This document shows positions 1-8,022 of a stretch of DNA of 47,081 nucleotides, piece after piece. Origin of the DNA: a virus; the IMG/VR virus record IMGVR_UViG_3300032307_000541, positions 1 to 47,081 of that record; one strand, written 5' to 3'. A program made the translations under genes and the position numbers. The stretch's first letter is position 1; every line of letters begins with the position of its first letter. Below the pieces are notes generated by a model, which searched no databases, was not told the DNA's origin, and worked only from the letters and a program-made list of their open reading frames with translations.

Positions 1-594
1 ATGCTATTTTGTAGAGTGCAAGAATATTACGAATCACCTAACCCACAATTCAGAGGTAAGAACTTTAGTATTTGGGATTACATTGAATGGTATAGTAGAG
101 AGCATAGGGATGTATTTACTTATACATACGATTGGGGTGGGTTCAACATACCATTGAAAACTGCTTGGGATTGTTATGAGAAGTTAAGAGAGCATGAATC
201 ACCATACGATGAAGTTATGGAAAGTATTATTAGAACTATCGAATTAAAGATGTTTTATAAAAAGAATACTCGTAACTGGAACGCTTATATTATCGGAGCA
301 GACTCTACTGAAAGTGATACATTTGAGCACGAAATTTGTCATGGTTTGTACGCAACTAACAAAGAGTATAAACAATTGGTAGATGAGATTACTGAAACCA
401 TTTCAACGAAGGACTATCTTACATTCAAAAACAATTTGATTAAGATGGGTTATACTGACGGTGTAATTAATGATGAGATTCAGGCATATCTAAGCACTAA
501 CTACGAATATACCAAATTCAGTAAAGGAGTGAGTAAGAAAGTATGTAAAGTATTACATAAAGAGTATCAAAAGGTATTCAACAAATATTTATAG
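1..594 (+). CDS. HExxH zincin-like protein (possibly 5'-partial)
   Basis: A 197-residue protein whose first ATG is the first base of the window, so the true start may lie upstream. Residues 110-114 read HEICH, the zinc-binding and catalytic HExxH motif of zincin metallopeptidases; Glu159 in NDEIQAY could be the third ligand, as in glu-zincins. There is no signal peptide, so it should act in the cytoplasm. The stop is followed after 2 nt by the next start, suggesting co-transcription. The motif is seen; peptidase activity and substrate are inferred. A chance HExxH in a structural or inhibitor protein cannot be excluded. Confidence 0.6.
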   Translation: MLFCRVQEYYESPNPQFRGKNFSIWDYIEWYSREHRDVFTYTYDWGGFNIPLKTAWDCYEKLREHESPYDEVMESIIRTIELKMFYKKNTRNWNAYIIGADSTESDTFEHEICHGLYATNKEYKQLVDEITETISTKDYLTFKNNLIKMGYTDGVINDEIQAYLSTNYEYTKFSKGVSKKVCKVLHKEYQKVFNKYL

Positions 595-596
595 GT

Positions 597-791
597 ATGG
601 ATGGATTAACAATTTTAGCAATATGGGTACTACTTAGTTTCCCAATTGTAAGACACGTAAACAAAAGAATGGAGGAACTGGATGATGAGCTTAGATATAG
701 AACATCATTTCAATTAGTTTTATTTGTTAGAGCTCAATTTGAAGTACCAAAATTCTATTTATATAAAATAGCTAAACTAATATCAAGATGA
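597..791 (+). CDS. small membrane protein
   Basis: A 64-residue protein with one N-terminal hydrophobic stretch (about residues 3-18) followed by charged and amphipathic sequence. It starts 2 nt after the previous stop and overlaps the next gene by an ATGA junction, which supports real, translationally coupled coding. No family recognised; probably a single-span inner-membrane protein. Confidence 0.55.
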   Translation: MDGLTILAIWVLLSFPIVRHVNKRMEELDDELRYRTSFQLVLFVRAQFEVPKFYLYKIAKLISR

Positions 792-1168
792 AAAATAAAA
801 AATTAACAGCTAGTGATAAAGGTATGTTAGTAAATGAGCAACGATTTTCAATGATTGTTCTATTATGTAATATATTAGATGCCGAAGATGGAGTGCATGA
901 TGCAGTTAAATCTGCAGTAGCTGCATCTTTACTTAATATGATTGAAATGAGTTTCATTCCGGAGGATGATGATGTATTCGCTGATTTGATTAACTATTCA
1001 ATTGATAATTTTTGTAAGAGTGTAGAAGAAAAAACAGGTATGGTGGACTACCGTTCTACTCTTGGTGAAAGTGTAGCAATTGCTAAACAAATAGTAGATA
1101 AAGTAAATGAAAAGGCTAGAAGGATTAAAGAAGCTGATGAAATACTTAAAAATATTTGTTTAAACTAA
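788..1168 (+). CDS. hypothetical helical protein
   Basis: A 126-residue acidic protein that looks almost wholly alpha-helical, with a predicted amphipathic C-terminal helix (about residues 90-125). It begins inside the stop of the upstream gene (4-nt ATGA overlap). No domain recognised and no export signal. A minus-strand reading frame over its first half has hydrophobic, phage-atypical sequence and is a shadow. Confidence 0.6.
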   Translation: MKNKKLTASDKGMLVNEQRFSMIVLLCNILDAEDGVHDAVKSAVAASLLNMIEMSFIPEDDDVFADLINYSIDNFCKSVEEKTGMVDYRSTLGESVAIAKQIVDKVNEKARRIKEADEILKNICLN

Positions 1169-1190
1169 TATTTATATAAAACAAAATAAT

Positions 1191-1472
1191 ATGCTTTCAA
1201 CAAATGCAATACTAAATGCTAGTATAATAGAAACTCCCGAAGGTGAGGAAAATATTATACAAATATCAAATGATAATACCACATATCTACAATCTGATGT
1301 TAGGTGGGTTATGGATTATTACGGTCCAACTGGAAGACCAAGCAAATATGGTATGGTTAGGAATGTAGAACAAAAAGATTTTCAAAAAATAATTGAAAAT
1401 AATATAGAGTTCAAAATTCAAAAATCCGATTCTAATGAATTGGTTCTACACTATATCCAAAAACCTGAATAA
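1191..1472 (+). CDS. hypothetical protein
   Basis: A 93-residue protein of mixed alpha/beta character after a 22-nt gap of A/T-rich leader. Nothing recognisable. Its stop is followed after one nucleotide by the ATG of the next gene, so the two are probably translated from one message. Confidence 0.55.
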   Translation: MLSTNAILNASIIETPEGEENIIQISNDNTTYLQSDVRWVMDYYGPTGRPSKYGMVRNVEQKDFQKIIENNIEFKIQKSDSNELVLHYIQKPE

Positions 1473-1473
1473 C

Positions 1474-1692
1474 ATGCAAACATTAAGAGTAGTAAACAAA
1501 AGTATGGTGGGTGAGCTGGAGCACGCTGTATTACAAAATGTAGAAACGAATTCTATATACGAATTCTCTACTATTATCGGAGAATCAATTGAAGATAATA
1601 ACATATCACATCCAATCATTCAAAGAATATTAAACAATGGACATGTAGTACAGGCATCCATTGATGAAAATGGTGTTACTTTACACTTCTAA
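1474..1692 (+). CDS. small hypothetical protein
   Basis: A 72-residue protein. The frame is open from an ATG at 1435, but that would overlap the preceding gene by 38 nt; the ATG at 1474, one base after the preceding stop, fits the spacing used throughout the window. The C-terminal half (GHVVQASIDENGVTLHF) looks like two beta strands. No family recognised. Confidence 0.55.
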   Translation: MQTLRVVNKSMVGELEHAVLQNVETNSIYEFSTIIGESIEDNNISHPIIQRILNNGHVVQASIDENGVTLHF

Positions 1693-1694
1693 TT

Positions 1695-1829
1695 ATGAAA
1701 AAAATGTTACGAAAATTGGATAGATGGTTTGACATCTATATCGCTTATTTTTTATACAATGGTAATAAGACTCATAGATATTATGAGTACATGCGAAATA
1801 AGTATGGGAATAATTACGAAAAACTTTAA
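1695..1829 (+). CDS. 44-residue basic protein
   Basis: A short frame starting 2 nt after the preceding stop. The product is rich in Tyr, Arg and Lys (for example RYYEYMRNKYGNNYEKL at the C terminus). The stop overlaps the -33 element of the promoter at 1830, so this is the last gene of the unit. Short length makes the call moderate. Confidence 0.45.
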   Translation: MKKMLRKLDRWFDIYIAYFLYNGNKTHRYYEYMRNKYGNNYEKL

Positions 1830-1861
1830 TTTGGAAAATCCAAAATAAATTCGTATATTTG
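1830..1861 (+). promoter_or_regulatory. Bacteroidetes-type promoter
   Basis: TTTG at 1830-1833, exactly 20 nt, then TATATTTG at 1854-1861, matching the Bacteroidetes primary sigma consensus. The phosphoesterase ATG follows 18 nt downstream. The -7 box rules out the upstream TTG at 1859 as a start. Confidence 0.85.
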
Positions 1862-1879
1862 AATAACAAAGAAAAAGTT

Positions 1880-2653
1880 ATGAGAATTACAGGTATAAGC
1901 GATACCCACAATAAACACAATCAACTTAATGGTAAATTGCCAGGTGGGGATTTATTAATCCACTCTGGTGATATTACATCTTTGGGCAGAAAGCATGAGG
2001 TATGTGATTTTATCAAATGGTTTGGTAAGCAAGATTACACTTATAAAGTATTCATAGCTGGTAACCACGATATGTCTTTTGATAGGGAAAAACTATTGAG
2101 GGATAAATTGGCTCATTTTGAAGGTAGGGATAGAAACGATTACGATACTGAATGTGCTGATGGTAAGCCGGAATGGTTGACTGAAATGTTAGGTAGCTTG
2201 GATAACAATACATTCTATTTAGAGAATAGTAATATTGATATTGAAGGTATAAAGATATGGGGTTCGCCCTATTCACCATCATTTGGATATGGGTGGGGGT
2301 TCAATAAAGATAGAGGACATGATATCGCACAATGTTGGAATGAAATACCAATGGATACCGATATTGTTATTACACACAGTCCAATTTATGGATACAATGA
2401 TAGAGCACTTAACACAAATCAAAATGTAGGTTGTGCTGATTTGTATCACAGATTGCACGAAGTGAAACCACACTTACACTTTGCCGGGCATATTCACGAA
2501 GGATATGGATACGGAACGATACCTTATAAAGATAGTTGGGGTGATATATACACATTCAATCCATCAACTTGTAACTTAAGATATGAAGCTATCAACAAAC
2601 CAATTACTTTTGATTACGATTTTGTGAGTAGGCAGTTGGAATTTTTAATGTAG
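1880..2653 (+). CDS. calcineurin-like metallophosphoesterase
   Basis: A 257-residue member of the calcineurin-like phosphoesterase superfamily, full length. Di-metal motifs are in the usual order: D8-x-H10 (GISDTH), GD at 30-31 (HSGD), GNHD at 61-64, H166 (ITHSP) and GHIH at 203-206. It probably hydrolyses phosphomono- or diesters in the cytoplasm; substrate unknown. The start at ATG 1880 lies just downstream of its promoter. The next gene, 4 nt away, encodes a cREC domain linked to cyclic-phosphate processing, so a nucleic-acid or nucleotide end-repair role is plausible but inferred. Confidence 0.9.
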   Translation: MRITGISDTHNKHNQLNGKLPGGDLLIHSGDITSLGRKHEVCDFIKWFGKQDYTYKVFIAGNHDMSFDREKLLRDKLAHFEGRDRNDYDTECADGKPEWLTEMLGSLDNNTFYLENSNIDIEGIKIWGSPYSPSFGYGWGFNKDRGHDIAQCWNEIPMDTDIVITHSPIYGYNDRALNTNQNVGCADLYHRLHEVKPHLHFAGHIHEGYGYGTIPYKDSWGDIYTFNPSTCNLRYEAINKPITFDYDFVSRQLEFLM

Positions 2654-2657
2654 AATT

Positions 2658-3077
2658 ATGAGAAAAGAAAAAATATGGTTGTACTTAGATGATGTAAGGA
2701 CACCAACGGATGATAGATGGCAAGTTGTTAGGAGTTACGATGAATTTGTAGCTCATATCAAAATGAATGGATTGGAGAATTATGAAACAATATCATTAGA
2801 CCACGATTTGGGTGATACTGCTATGAAAGAATATTATAACAATGTTCACCCAAACTACACATTGGATTATAATAACATAACCGAAAAGACTGGACTTGAT
2901 TGTTGTAAGTTTTTGGTGGCGGAAAGTATGAATACAAAAATACCTTTACCACAAATTTATGTACATTCAGCTAATCCAATTGGTAGTGGAAATATGATGG
3001 GATATATAAACAATTACTTTATGAATTGTAGAATGCCTCAAACCTGTATAAGAATAAAAGTAGAACACACAATATAA
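2658..3077 (+). CDS. cyclic-phosphate processing receiver (cREC) domain protein
   Basis: A 139-residue stand-alone receiver-like domain. Acidic pocket residues D11-D12 (LYLDDVRTP) and the SLDHDLGD motif at 47-54 fit the cREC family (cyclic-phosphate processing receiver), known in phages and beside RNA end-processing enzymes. Comparative-genomics work has proposed that this family acts on cyclic phosphates; I know of no structure-level proof for this protein. It follows the metallophosphoesterase by 4 nt and must be co-transcribed with it. Confidence 0.75.
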   Translation: MRKEKIWLYLDDVRTPTDDRWQVVRSYDEFVAHIKMNGLENYETISLDHDLGDTAMKEYYNNVHPNYTLDYNNITEKTGLDCCKFLVAESMNTKIPLPQIYVHSANPIGSGNMMGYINNYFMNCRMPQTCIRIKVEHTI

Positions 3078-3098
3078 TAAACTATACTAAAAAATGTT

Positions 3099-3470
3099 AT
3101 GATAAATTGGTTAAAAAACAAATTGATTCCACCTTACAAACCAAATCAAAAAGAACAATTGATTTTGGATATAGTAAACAATTTATGTGAGCAATCGGAT
3201 ACTGATATTCTAATGGCTCCTCTTAGTGGTAGATACTATATTATTAATAAGAGGTTGGAGTATTGGGTAAGATTGTGGGATGATGGTATTACAATTACTA
3301 ATCACAAATTCACATTCAGTAATACAGCTTTACAATCGTTTCAGGCAATTGTAATTAAAATTGTAGAAAAAGCAATTGAAAAAAGTAGAGATGAATTTGA
3401 AACTGCAGTTTTTCAAAATGAAGTTGAACTATTGGAGAATATAGTAGTTAATATCAAAAGTAAAAAGTAA
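3099..3470 (+). CDS. hypothetical protein
   Basis: A 123-residue protein with an N-terminal basic segment (INWLKNKLIPPYKPNQKEQ), a central beta-rich region around YWVRLWDDGITITNHKF and a C-terminal amphipathic helix. No family recognised. It is the last gene of the unit started at 1830; the dyad repeats and a terminator follow. Confidence 0.6.
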   Translation: MINWLKNKLIPPYKPNQKEQLILDIVNNLCEQSDTDILMAPLSGRYYIINKRLEYWVRLWDDGITITNHKFTFSNTALQSFQAIVIKIVEKAIEKSRDEFETAVFQNEVELLENIVVNIKSKK

Positions 3471-3479
3471 GCATAATTG

Positions 3480-3524
3480 ATTGATTATCAATGGGTTATA
3501 ATATATTGATTATCAATGGGTTAT
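3480..3524. repeat. two copies of the dyad repeat
   Basis: ATTGATTATCAATGGGTTAT occurs at 3480-3499 and again at 3505-3524, 25 nt apart. Each copy contains the near-palindrome ATTGAT-T-ATCAAT. The same dyad, often in the fuller form AACYCATTGA-N3-TCAATGRGTT, recurs at seven intergenic places in the window, usually upstream of a promoter. Operator or RNA-hairpin roles are both possible. Confidence 0.7.
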
Positions 3525-3648
3525 GTATATAAAAATTTATAATATACCTTTTGATATAAGTACCTTAACTGCATATTTGAGGGGAAATTTGGGGTGTTTC
3601 TGTTAGTTTTAAGCCCTAATTTACTACTATATATCCTAAATTATTTAT

Positions 3649-3699
3649 AAAAAACCCGAAAAATACCTGAAAAAAGTTTTGGTATATTCGGGTTTTTTT
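3649..3699 (+). terminator. intrinsic terminator overlapping a promoter
   Basis: A perfect 12-bp stem, AAAAAACCCGAA (3649-3660) with TTCGGGTTTTTT (3687-3698), around a 26-nt loop, ending in a T-run. The right arm and T-run lie between the -33 and -7 boxes of the next promoter. Confidence 0.75.
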
Positions 3700-3709
3700 C
3701 GTACATTTA
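3678..3709 (+). promoter_or_regulatory. Bacteroidetes-type promoter
   Basis: TTTG 3678-3681, 20 nt, TACATTTA 3702-3709; 22 nt upstream of the ATG at 3732. The -33 box sits in the loop of the preceding terminator hairpin. Confidence 0.8.
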
Positions 3710-3731
3710 CTTCGTAATAAAAGTTAAAAAT

Positions 3732-4145
3732 ATGAAAAATTCAGTTCAATTGCCTGATTCATTTGTTAAAGGTCTTATTGTTAATGTGCATGTTTCCCTT
3801 AATGGTAAGACGGGAACTAAGCAATTAAAAGTATGTATGGTAAAGACCCGTTCAATCACTTTCATTGAGGTTGATAGGGAAAACCGCCAAAACATTTTCC
3901 GAAAGGTAGACCTTAAGGATATTGTAGAATTCAGACCTACGGCTATTTGTGAAATTACTGTTAGGGATGGTATCTTACCTGTTAAGTGGGAAAGTTCTTG
4001 GGATAGTATCGGACAACCATCTAATTCAGTACAAAATTATGGTAGATTTGCACAAGCCGCTAAACCACAATTTAGTAATGGATACGGATGGGCTCCAAAG
4101 TTACCATCAACAACAAATTCGGCATCTGGATTTCCAATGGTATAA
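3732..4145 (+). CDS. hypothetical protein
   Basis: A 137-residue protein. The first 80 residues look like a small beta-barrel (alternating hydrophobics, for example FVKGLIVNVHVSLNG and VCMVKTRSITFIEV); the C-terminal 50 residues are low-complexity, rich in Pro, Asn, Ser and Gly. First gene after its own promoter; zinc-ribbon and ligase genes follow closely. No family recognised; the DNA-ligase neighbour weakly suggests a DNA-related role. Confidence 0.6.
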   Translation: MKNSVQLPDSFVKGLIVNVHVSLNGKTGTKQLKVCMVKTRSITFIEVDRENRQNIFRKVDLKDIVEFRPTAICEITVRDGILPVKWESSWDSIGQPSNSVQNYGRFAQAAKPQFSNGYGWAPKLPSTTNSASGFPMV

Positions 4146-4155
4146 AATTTAAGAT

Positions 4156-4413
4156 ATGAAAGTTAATGTAAACAAATTAGAAATGACAAGTTGTACTAAA
4201 TGTGGAGGTGATATGCCACTTTTACGCTACACTAAGTATGGATATAAAAGTTGTGTTAATTGTAGTACGGAACAAAGAGTAGGTGGAGTAGCAATCGCTA
4301 ATCATAAAACAGGCAATGAAATTCAGATTATGCCAATGGAGGATGCAGCTAGATTGTATAGATTATCACAACGTAGTGGGTATGGTGTAATGAAAGGAAT
4401 GAAACATAATTAA
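4156..4413 (+). CDS. zinc-ribbon protein
   Basis: An 85-residue protein with two CxxC knuckles about 18 residues apart, CTKC (12-15) and CVNC (33-36), typical of a small zinc ribbon. The rest is short and polar. It sits between a beta-rich protein and the DNA ligase with gaps of about 10 nt, so it is part of the same message. Nucleic-acid or protein binding is likely from fold type; partner unknown. Confidence 0.65.
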   Translation: MKVNVNKLEMTSCTKCGGDMPLLRYTKYGYKSCVNCSTEQRVGGVAIANHKTGNEIQIMPMEDAARLYRLSQRSGYGVMKGMKHN

Positions 4414-4422
4414 AAGTAAGAT

Positions 4423-5532
4423 ATGAAGTTAGAAACAATTTACAAAAAAACTAAGACAGGGGCAACCCAAGAGTGGACAATCGAAGTATCGGATAATAAG
4501 TACCGAACATATAGCGGACAAGTTGGTGGCCAAATTACTACAAATGCATGGACTGTAGTATATGGTAAGAATACTGGTAAAGCAAATGGTACTACCGATG
4601 AGGAGCAAGCACTTAAAGAAGCTATTGCTAAACGAACAAAAAAATTAGAGAGTGGTTACTTTGAAAGTATTATTAACATTGATACCAAACAATACTTTGA
4701 ACCAATGTTAGCAGCTAAGTGGGAGGATTATAAAGATAAGATTCAATATCCTATCTATTCGCAGGCTAAGTTGGATGGTATTCGTTGTATCCTAACAAAA
4801 GATGGGATGTTTAGTAGGAATGGTAAACCAATCATTTCAGCACCACACATCTTTGATTCAGTAAAGCCACTATTCGAAACAAATCCTGATTTGATATTCG
4901 ATGGTGAGTTATATGCTGATAAGTTCGCTAATGATTTCAATAAGATTGTATCGTTGGTTAAGAAAACAAAACCAACTGCGGATGACCTTAAAGAAAGTAA
5001 AGAGCTGATTGAATATCACATTTACGATTTACCAAGCTCAAACAAAAACTTTATACAAAGAGCATACGATTTGGCTATACTATTCGAAACCCGTTCAGAG
5101 TTACATCCACATTGTAGAATCGTTGAAACATATAAAGTTCCAAGCGAAGATGTAGTTACTGAATTGTATGAAAAATATGTAGAGGAAGGGTATGAAGGCC
5201 AAATGTTACGATTGGATGGTAAGTATGAGAATAAGAGAAGTAAAAACCTATTGAAGCATAAATCATTTGTGGATGAGGAATATACTATCTTAGATATTTG
5301 TGAGGGTGAAGGTAACCGAACTGGAACTGCTGGTTATATGGTATTTGAAACAGCTGACGGTAAACCATTCAAATCAAATGTGAAAGGGACATGGGAGCAA
5401 ACGGCTGAAATGTTAAAGAACAAAAAGCAATTGATAGGTAAACAGGCAACGATTAAGTATTTCAACTTAACGCCGGATGGTATTCCTCGTTTTCCATTTG
5501 TTATTAATATTGATAGAAATAGTTACGAATAG
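4423..5532 (+). CDS. ATP-dependent DNA ligase with WGR-like N-terminal region
   Basis: A 369-residue ligase. Residues 1-80 resemble a WGR-type module (QEWTIEVSDNKYRTYSGQVGG). The nucleotidyltransferase core follows: KLDG at 116-119 supplies the adenylated lysine K116, then FDGELYA (motif III), EGYEGQMLRLDG (motif IIIa/IV) and LLKHKSF (motif V). The C-terminal 90 residues are the OB domain. It seals nicks in DNA during replication and repair using ATP. The size and ATP-type motifs fit phage ligases rather than the NAD-dependent bacterial housekeeping enzyme. The stop shares its last base with a GTG start. Confidence 0.93.
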   Translation: MKLETIYKKTKTGATQEWTIEVSDNKYRTYSGQVGGQITTNAWTVVYGKNTGKANGTTDEEQALKEAIAKRTKKLESGYFESIINIDTKQYFEPMLAAKWEDYKDKIQYPIYSQAKLDGIRCILTKDGMFSRNGKPIISAPHIFDSVKPLFETNPDLIFDGELYADKFANDFNKIVSLVKKTKPTADDLKESKELIEYHIYDLPSSNKNFIQRAYDLAILFETRSELHPHCRIVETYKVPSEDVVTELYEKYVEEGYEGQMLRLDGKYENKRSKNLLKHKSFVDEEYTILDICEGEGNRTGTAGYMVFETADGKPFKSNVKGTWEQTAEMLKNKKQLIGKQATIKYFNLTPDGIPRFPFVINIDRNSYE

Positions 5533-5867
5533 TGATATACATTATAACATACATAGTTGCACTTTCAATACTATACACAATTGTAGGATGGAAACGAATT
5601 TGGAAACGTATCCTAATGTATGGTGATAAAAAGTATTGGACAGATTACAATATAATTGAATTAGCAGCTTGGATGGCAAAAGCAATCATTATAGTACCCG
5701 GTCTATTGTTTGGTGTTGAGGTATGGTGGGGACACTTTATAACATTGGCAACATCATCTCTTTTGATTTGGGCATCAATGAGAAAGAATTTACCTACACT
5801 AATTATTTTTAATTCATTGTGGGTTATTATATCATTGACCGTTCTTATAAGGTACTTTTTAACATAG
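5532..5867 (+). CDS. multi-pass membrane protein (GTG start)
   Basis: A 111-residue very hydrophobic protein with about four predicted membrane spans (near 3-20, 45-63, 65-82, 88-108). It starts at GTG 5532, sharing one base with the ligase stop; the next in-frame ATG would remove the first span. No recognisable family. The stop lies just before a promoter. Confidence 0.55.
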   Translation: MIYIITYIVALSILYTIVGWKRIWKRILMYGDKKYWTDYNIIELAAWMAKAIIIVPGLLFGVEVWWGHFITLATSSLLIWASMRKNLPTLIIFNSLWVIISLTVLIRYFLT

Positions 5868-5868
5868 A

Positions 5869-5900
5869 TTTGGTAGTCTCAGGAATATTTCGTATATTTG
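5869..5900 (+). promoter_or_regulatory. Bacteroidetes-type promoter with TCAGG spacer element
   Basis: TTTG 5869-5872, 20 nt, TATATTTG 5893-5900. TCAGG lies in the spacer 10 nt from the start of the -33 box, as in nine other promoters here. The ATG at 5928 follows 27 nt later. Confidence 0.85.
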
Positions 5901-5927
5901 TATAAATAAAATTTAAAAGATTAAAAG

Positions 5928-6356
5928 ATGAACGTAAAACAGGCATTAAAAGTAAAGAACAAATTGGTTACTGATTTGAAGGCTCAATACCAAATCCTTC
6001 AAAAGTATAACTCAATTGAGGAAGGTAACCCTCGTAGATATTCAATGAAGGATACATTGGATAAAATCACAAACCTATCAAATGAATTGGTAGAGTTAAA
6101 GGCACGAATCCATACAGCAAATCAACCTGTATATCACCAAATCTTTGCATTGGCAGAGTTAAAAGGAATCGTAAAGGAATTAAAGAAAGTTCCAACCGAT
6201 GAAGGTAAGCAGACTGAAAGGTATGGTAGTGTGGCTTCAATAAAAGAAGTAGAATTGAATATTGTGGATATTGAAAAAATTGTAGCAGACCTTCAAATTA
6301 AAATTGAAGAATATCAAAACGAATTGGATATTCATAATGCAAATACCCAAATCTAA
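5928..6356 (+). CDS. coiled-coil protein, DIP1984/septicolysin-like
   Basis: A 142-residue protein made almost entirely of long charged helices with heptad patterns (about 5-70 and 85-138). The order of a helical N-terminus, an 'EEGNP' turn and a 'IHTANQ' segment recalls the DIP1984 (septicolysin-like) family found in phages and bacteria; this is a pattern match by eye. First and apparently only gene of its unit. Confidence 0.55.
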   Translation: MNVKQALKVKNKLVTDLKAQYQILQKYNSIEEGNPRRYSMKDTLDKITNLSNELVELKARIHTANQPVYHQIFALAELKGIVKELKKVPTDEGKQTERYGSVASIKEVELNIVDIEKIVADLQIKIEEYQNELDIHNANTQI

Positions 6357-6590
6357 AAATATTGAGTGAGTGGGGGTGATGAAGTTTATTTAATATCGTC
6401 TTACAATTCAACTATGATGCCAAATAGCGGATGAACGAATAAGATAATGAATAATTAACAAACTTCAACAATATTAGGGTCTCTTGTCGGCGATTTCAAT
6501 ACAATCAAACCTCTCTGAAAGCGGACTATCTTATTTAAACCGATTCATTCTCACAAACTCAACCTTATTGATTAATTAAAACAAAATAAT
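6357..6590. other. 234-bp intergenic region
   Basis: No open frame worth calling, no tRNA and no matching promoter pair. The composition is less A/T-rich than nearby spacers (GTCTCTTGTCGGCGATTTC, GAAAGCGGACTATC), so an untranslated RNA or long leader of the next gene is possible, but I see no clear fold. Confidence 0.3.
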
Positions 6591-7001
6591 ATGATAAAAT
6601 TCCTAAAAAAGTACAAAGAACAAATCTTCAATATTATTACGATATTTTTGATTTTAGAATTCGCAATTTACCCTGGCCTTACAACTGCTAATACATTCTA
6701 TAATATTATGGCAGGTATTGGGCTATTACTATTGATTGTATGGGGTGGGTTATCACTTTACAATTATGTAAGGAGTGATGAAGGTGGTTTGATTGATAAA
6801 GATGAATTGGATGAAGCACAAAAAATGTATGATGCTAAAACCAAAGAAATGTTGGAATCTGAATTAGGGCCTGTTATTGATGAAATGGCTAAGGAGGTAT
6901 TATCAAAACCAAAACGTAAACCAAAGGCAACTAAATCTGAATTTCCAGTAGAATCACATGCTAAGACTGTAAAAAAATCCGTAACTAAAAAAACAAAATA
7001 A
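6591..7001 (+). CDS. two-span membrane protein upstream of SPFH gene
   Basis: A 136-residue protein with two predicted membrane helices (about 11-29 and 37-58) and an acidic then Lys-rich cytoplasmic tail. It precedes the SPFH-domain gene by one nucleotide, so the pair is likely co-transcribed and may form a membrane complex; pairing of SPFH proteins with small membrane partners is common, but the partner role here is inferred. Confidence 0.6.
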   Translation: MIKFLKKYKEQIFNIITIFLILEFAIYPGLTTANTFYNIMAGIGLLLLIVWGGLSLYNYVRSDEGGLIDKDELDEAQKMYDAKTKEMLESELGPVIDEMAKEVLSKPKRKPKATKSEFPVESHAKTVKKSVTKKTK

Positions 7002-7002
7002 T

Positions 7003-7929
7003 ATGGCATTCGAATCGTTTGAGGACAGATATGCACGACAAATGAAGGAGCGTGAAGAACAAATACAACAACAAAAATTAGAACAACAATTAAAATTTAA
7101 AAAAATGATTAAAACAATCGTAGGTAGTGTAGTAGGTTTTATCCTATTAGTAGTATTATTCAATTCGTGTGAGAGAATTGATGCAGGACATGTTGGTGTA
7201 AAAGTAAACCAATATGGTGATAACAAAGGTGTGGATGATGTAGTAGCAGTAACTGGTATGGTATTTTACAATCCACTTACAACAAAAGTATATGAGTTCC
7301 CTACATTCATTCAACATAAAGAATACAAAGATGAGAATTCATTCGTAGTAAATAGCAAGGATGGTTCGGAGTTTAGCGTATCACCTATTATGAACTATTC
7401 AGTACAAAGAGAGAAAGTACCTTCTATCTTTAGTAAGTATCGTAGACCATTAGAAGATATTGAGGAAGGATTCTTAAAAACAGCAGTGTATGATGCATTC
7501 AGATTAGCAACTAACAAATATACGGCTGATGAATTGATTAGTAATAGAGCAGTATTTGAAGTAGAGGTTCGTAGATTATTAGATGCACAATTATTAAAAG
7601 AGGGATTTATTATCAATCAGTTTACATCTAACTTAATTTATCCTGAAACATTTAAGAAATCCATTGAAGCTAAGAACAATGCAGTTCAAGCTGCATTGAG
7701 AGCAGAGAATGAAGTTAAAACGGCTGAAGCACAGGCGAAGATTAAAGTAGCAACGGCTGAAGGTAACGCTCAGGCATTATTAACATCGGCAAAAGCTGAA
7801 GCTGAAGCAAATAGGATGAAGCAACAAACATTGACACCATTACTTATTCAATTAGAATATGTAAACAAATGGGATGGTAAGTTGCCTGTATATGGAACTG
7901 TACCACAACTGTTCAAAAATATTCAATAA
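7003..7929 (+). CDS. SPFH/prohibitin-family membrane protein
   Basis: A 308-residue protein: Gln/Glu-rich coil at 10-33, one membrane span about 36-54, an SPFH (band 7) domain about 57-225 and a C-terminal Ala/Glu-rich coiled coil (about 222-275). This matches the prohibitin/HflK-HflC architecture. Such proteins form ring- or cage-like membrane scaffolds that control proteases. Phage copies are known, and may protect phage membrane proteins or alter the host envelope; that role is inferred. The unit ends at the terminator near 7941. Confidence 0.88.
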   Translation: MAFESFEDRYARQMKEREEQIQQQKLEQQLKFKKMIKTIVGSVVGFILLVVLFNSCERIDAGHVGVKVNQYGDNKGVDDVVAVTGMVFYNPLTTKVYEFPTFIQHKEYKDENSFVVNSKDGSEFSVSPIMNYSVQREKVPSIFSKYRRPLEDIEEGFLKTAVYDAFRLATNKYTADELISNRAVFEVEVRRLLDAQLLKEGFIINQFTSNLIYPETFKKSIEAKNNAVQAALRAENEVKTAEAQAKIKVATAEGNAQALLTSAKAEAEANRMKQQTLTPLLIQLEYVNKWDGKLPVYGTVPQLFKNIQ

Positions 7930-7940
7930 AATAATAGTAC

Positions 7941-7971
7941 GGAAAAGTCTTGGTGATATCAGGACTTTTTC
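7941..7971 (+). terminator. short terminator overlapping a promoter
   Basis: GGAAAAGTC (7941-7949) pairs with GACTTTTTC (7963-7971), 9 bp with one G-U, 13-nt loop and built-in T-run. It ends the SPFH unit and its two arms span the -33 box and TCAGG element of the promoter that follows. Confidence 0.6.
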
Positions 7972-7980
7972 GTATATTTG
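7949..7980 (+). promoter_or_regulatory. Bacteroidetes-type promoter with TCAGG spacer element
   Basis: CTTG 7949-7952, 20 nt, TATATTTG 7973-7980, TCAGG at 7959. Drives the unit from 8023 to about 9.7 kb. Confidence 0.8.
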
Positions 7981-8022
7981 TAATTACTAACAATTAAAAA
8001 TAAGCATGGAGGCTTAAAACTT

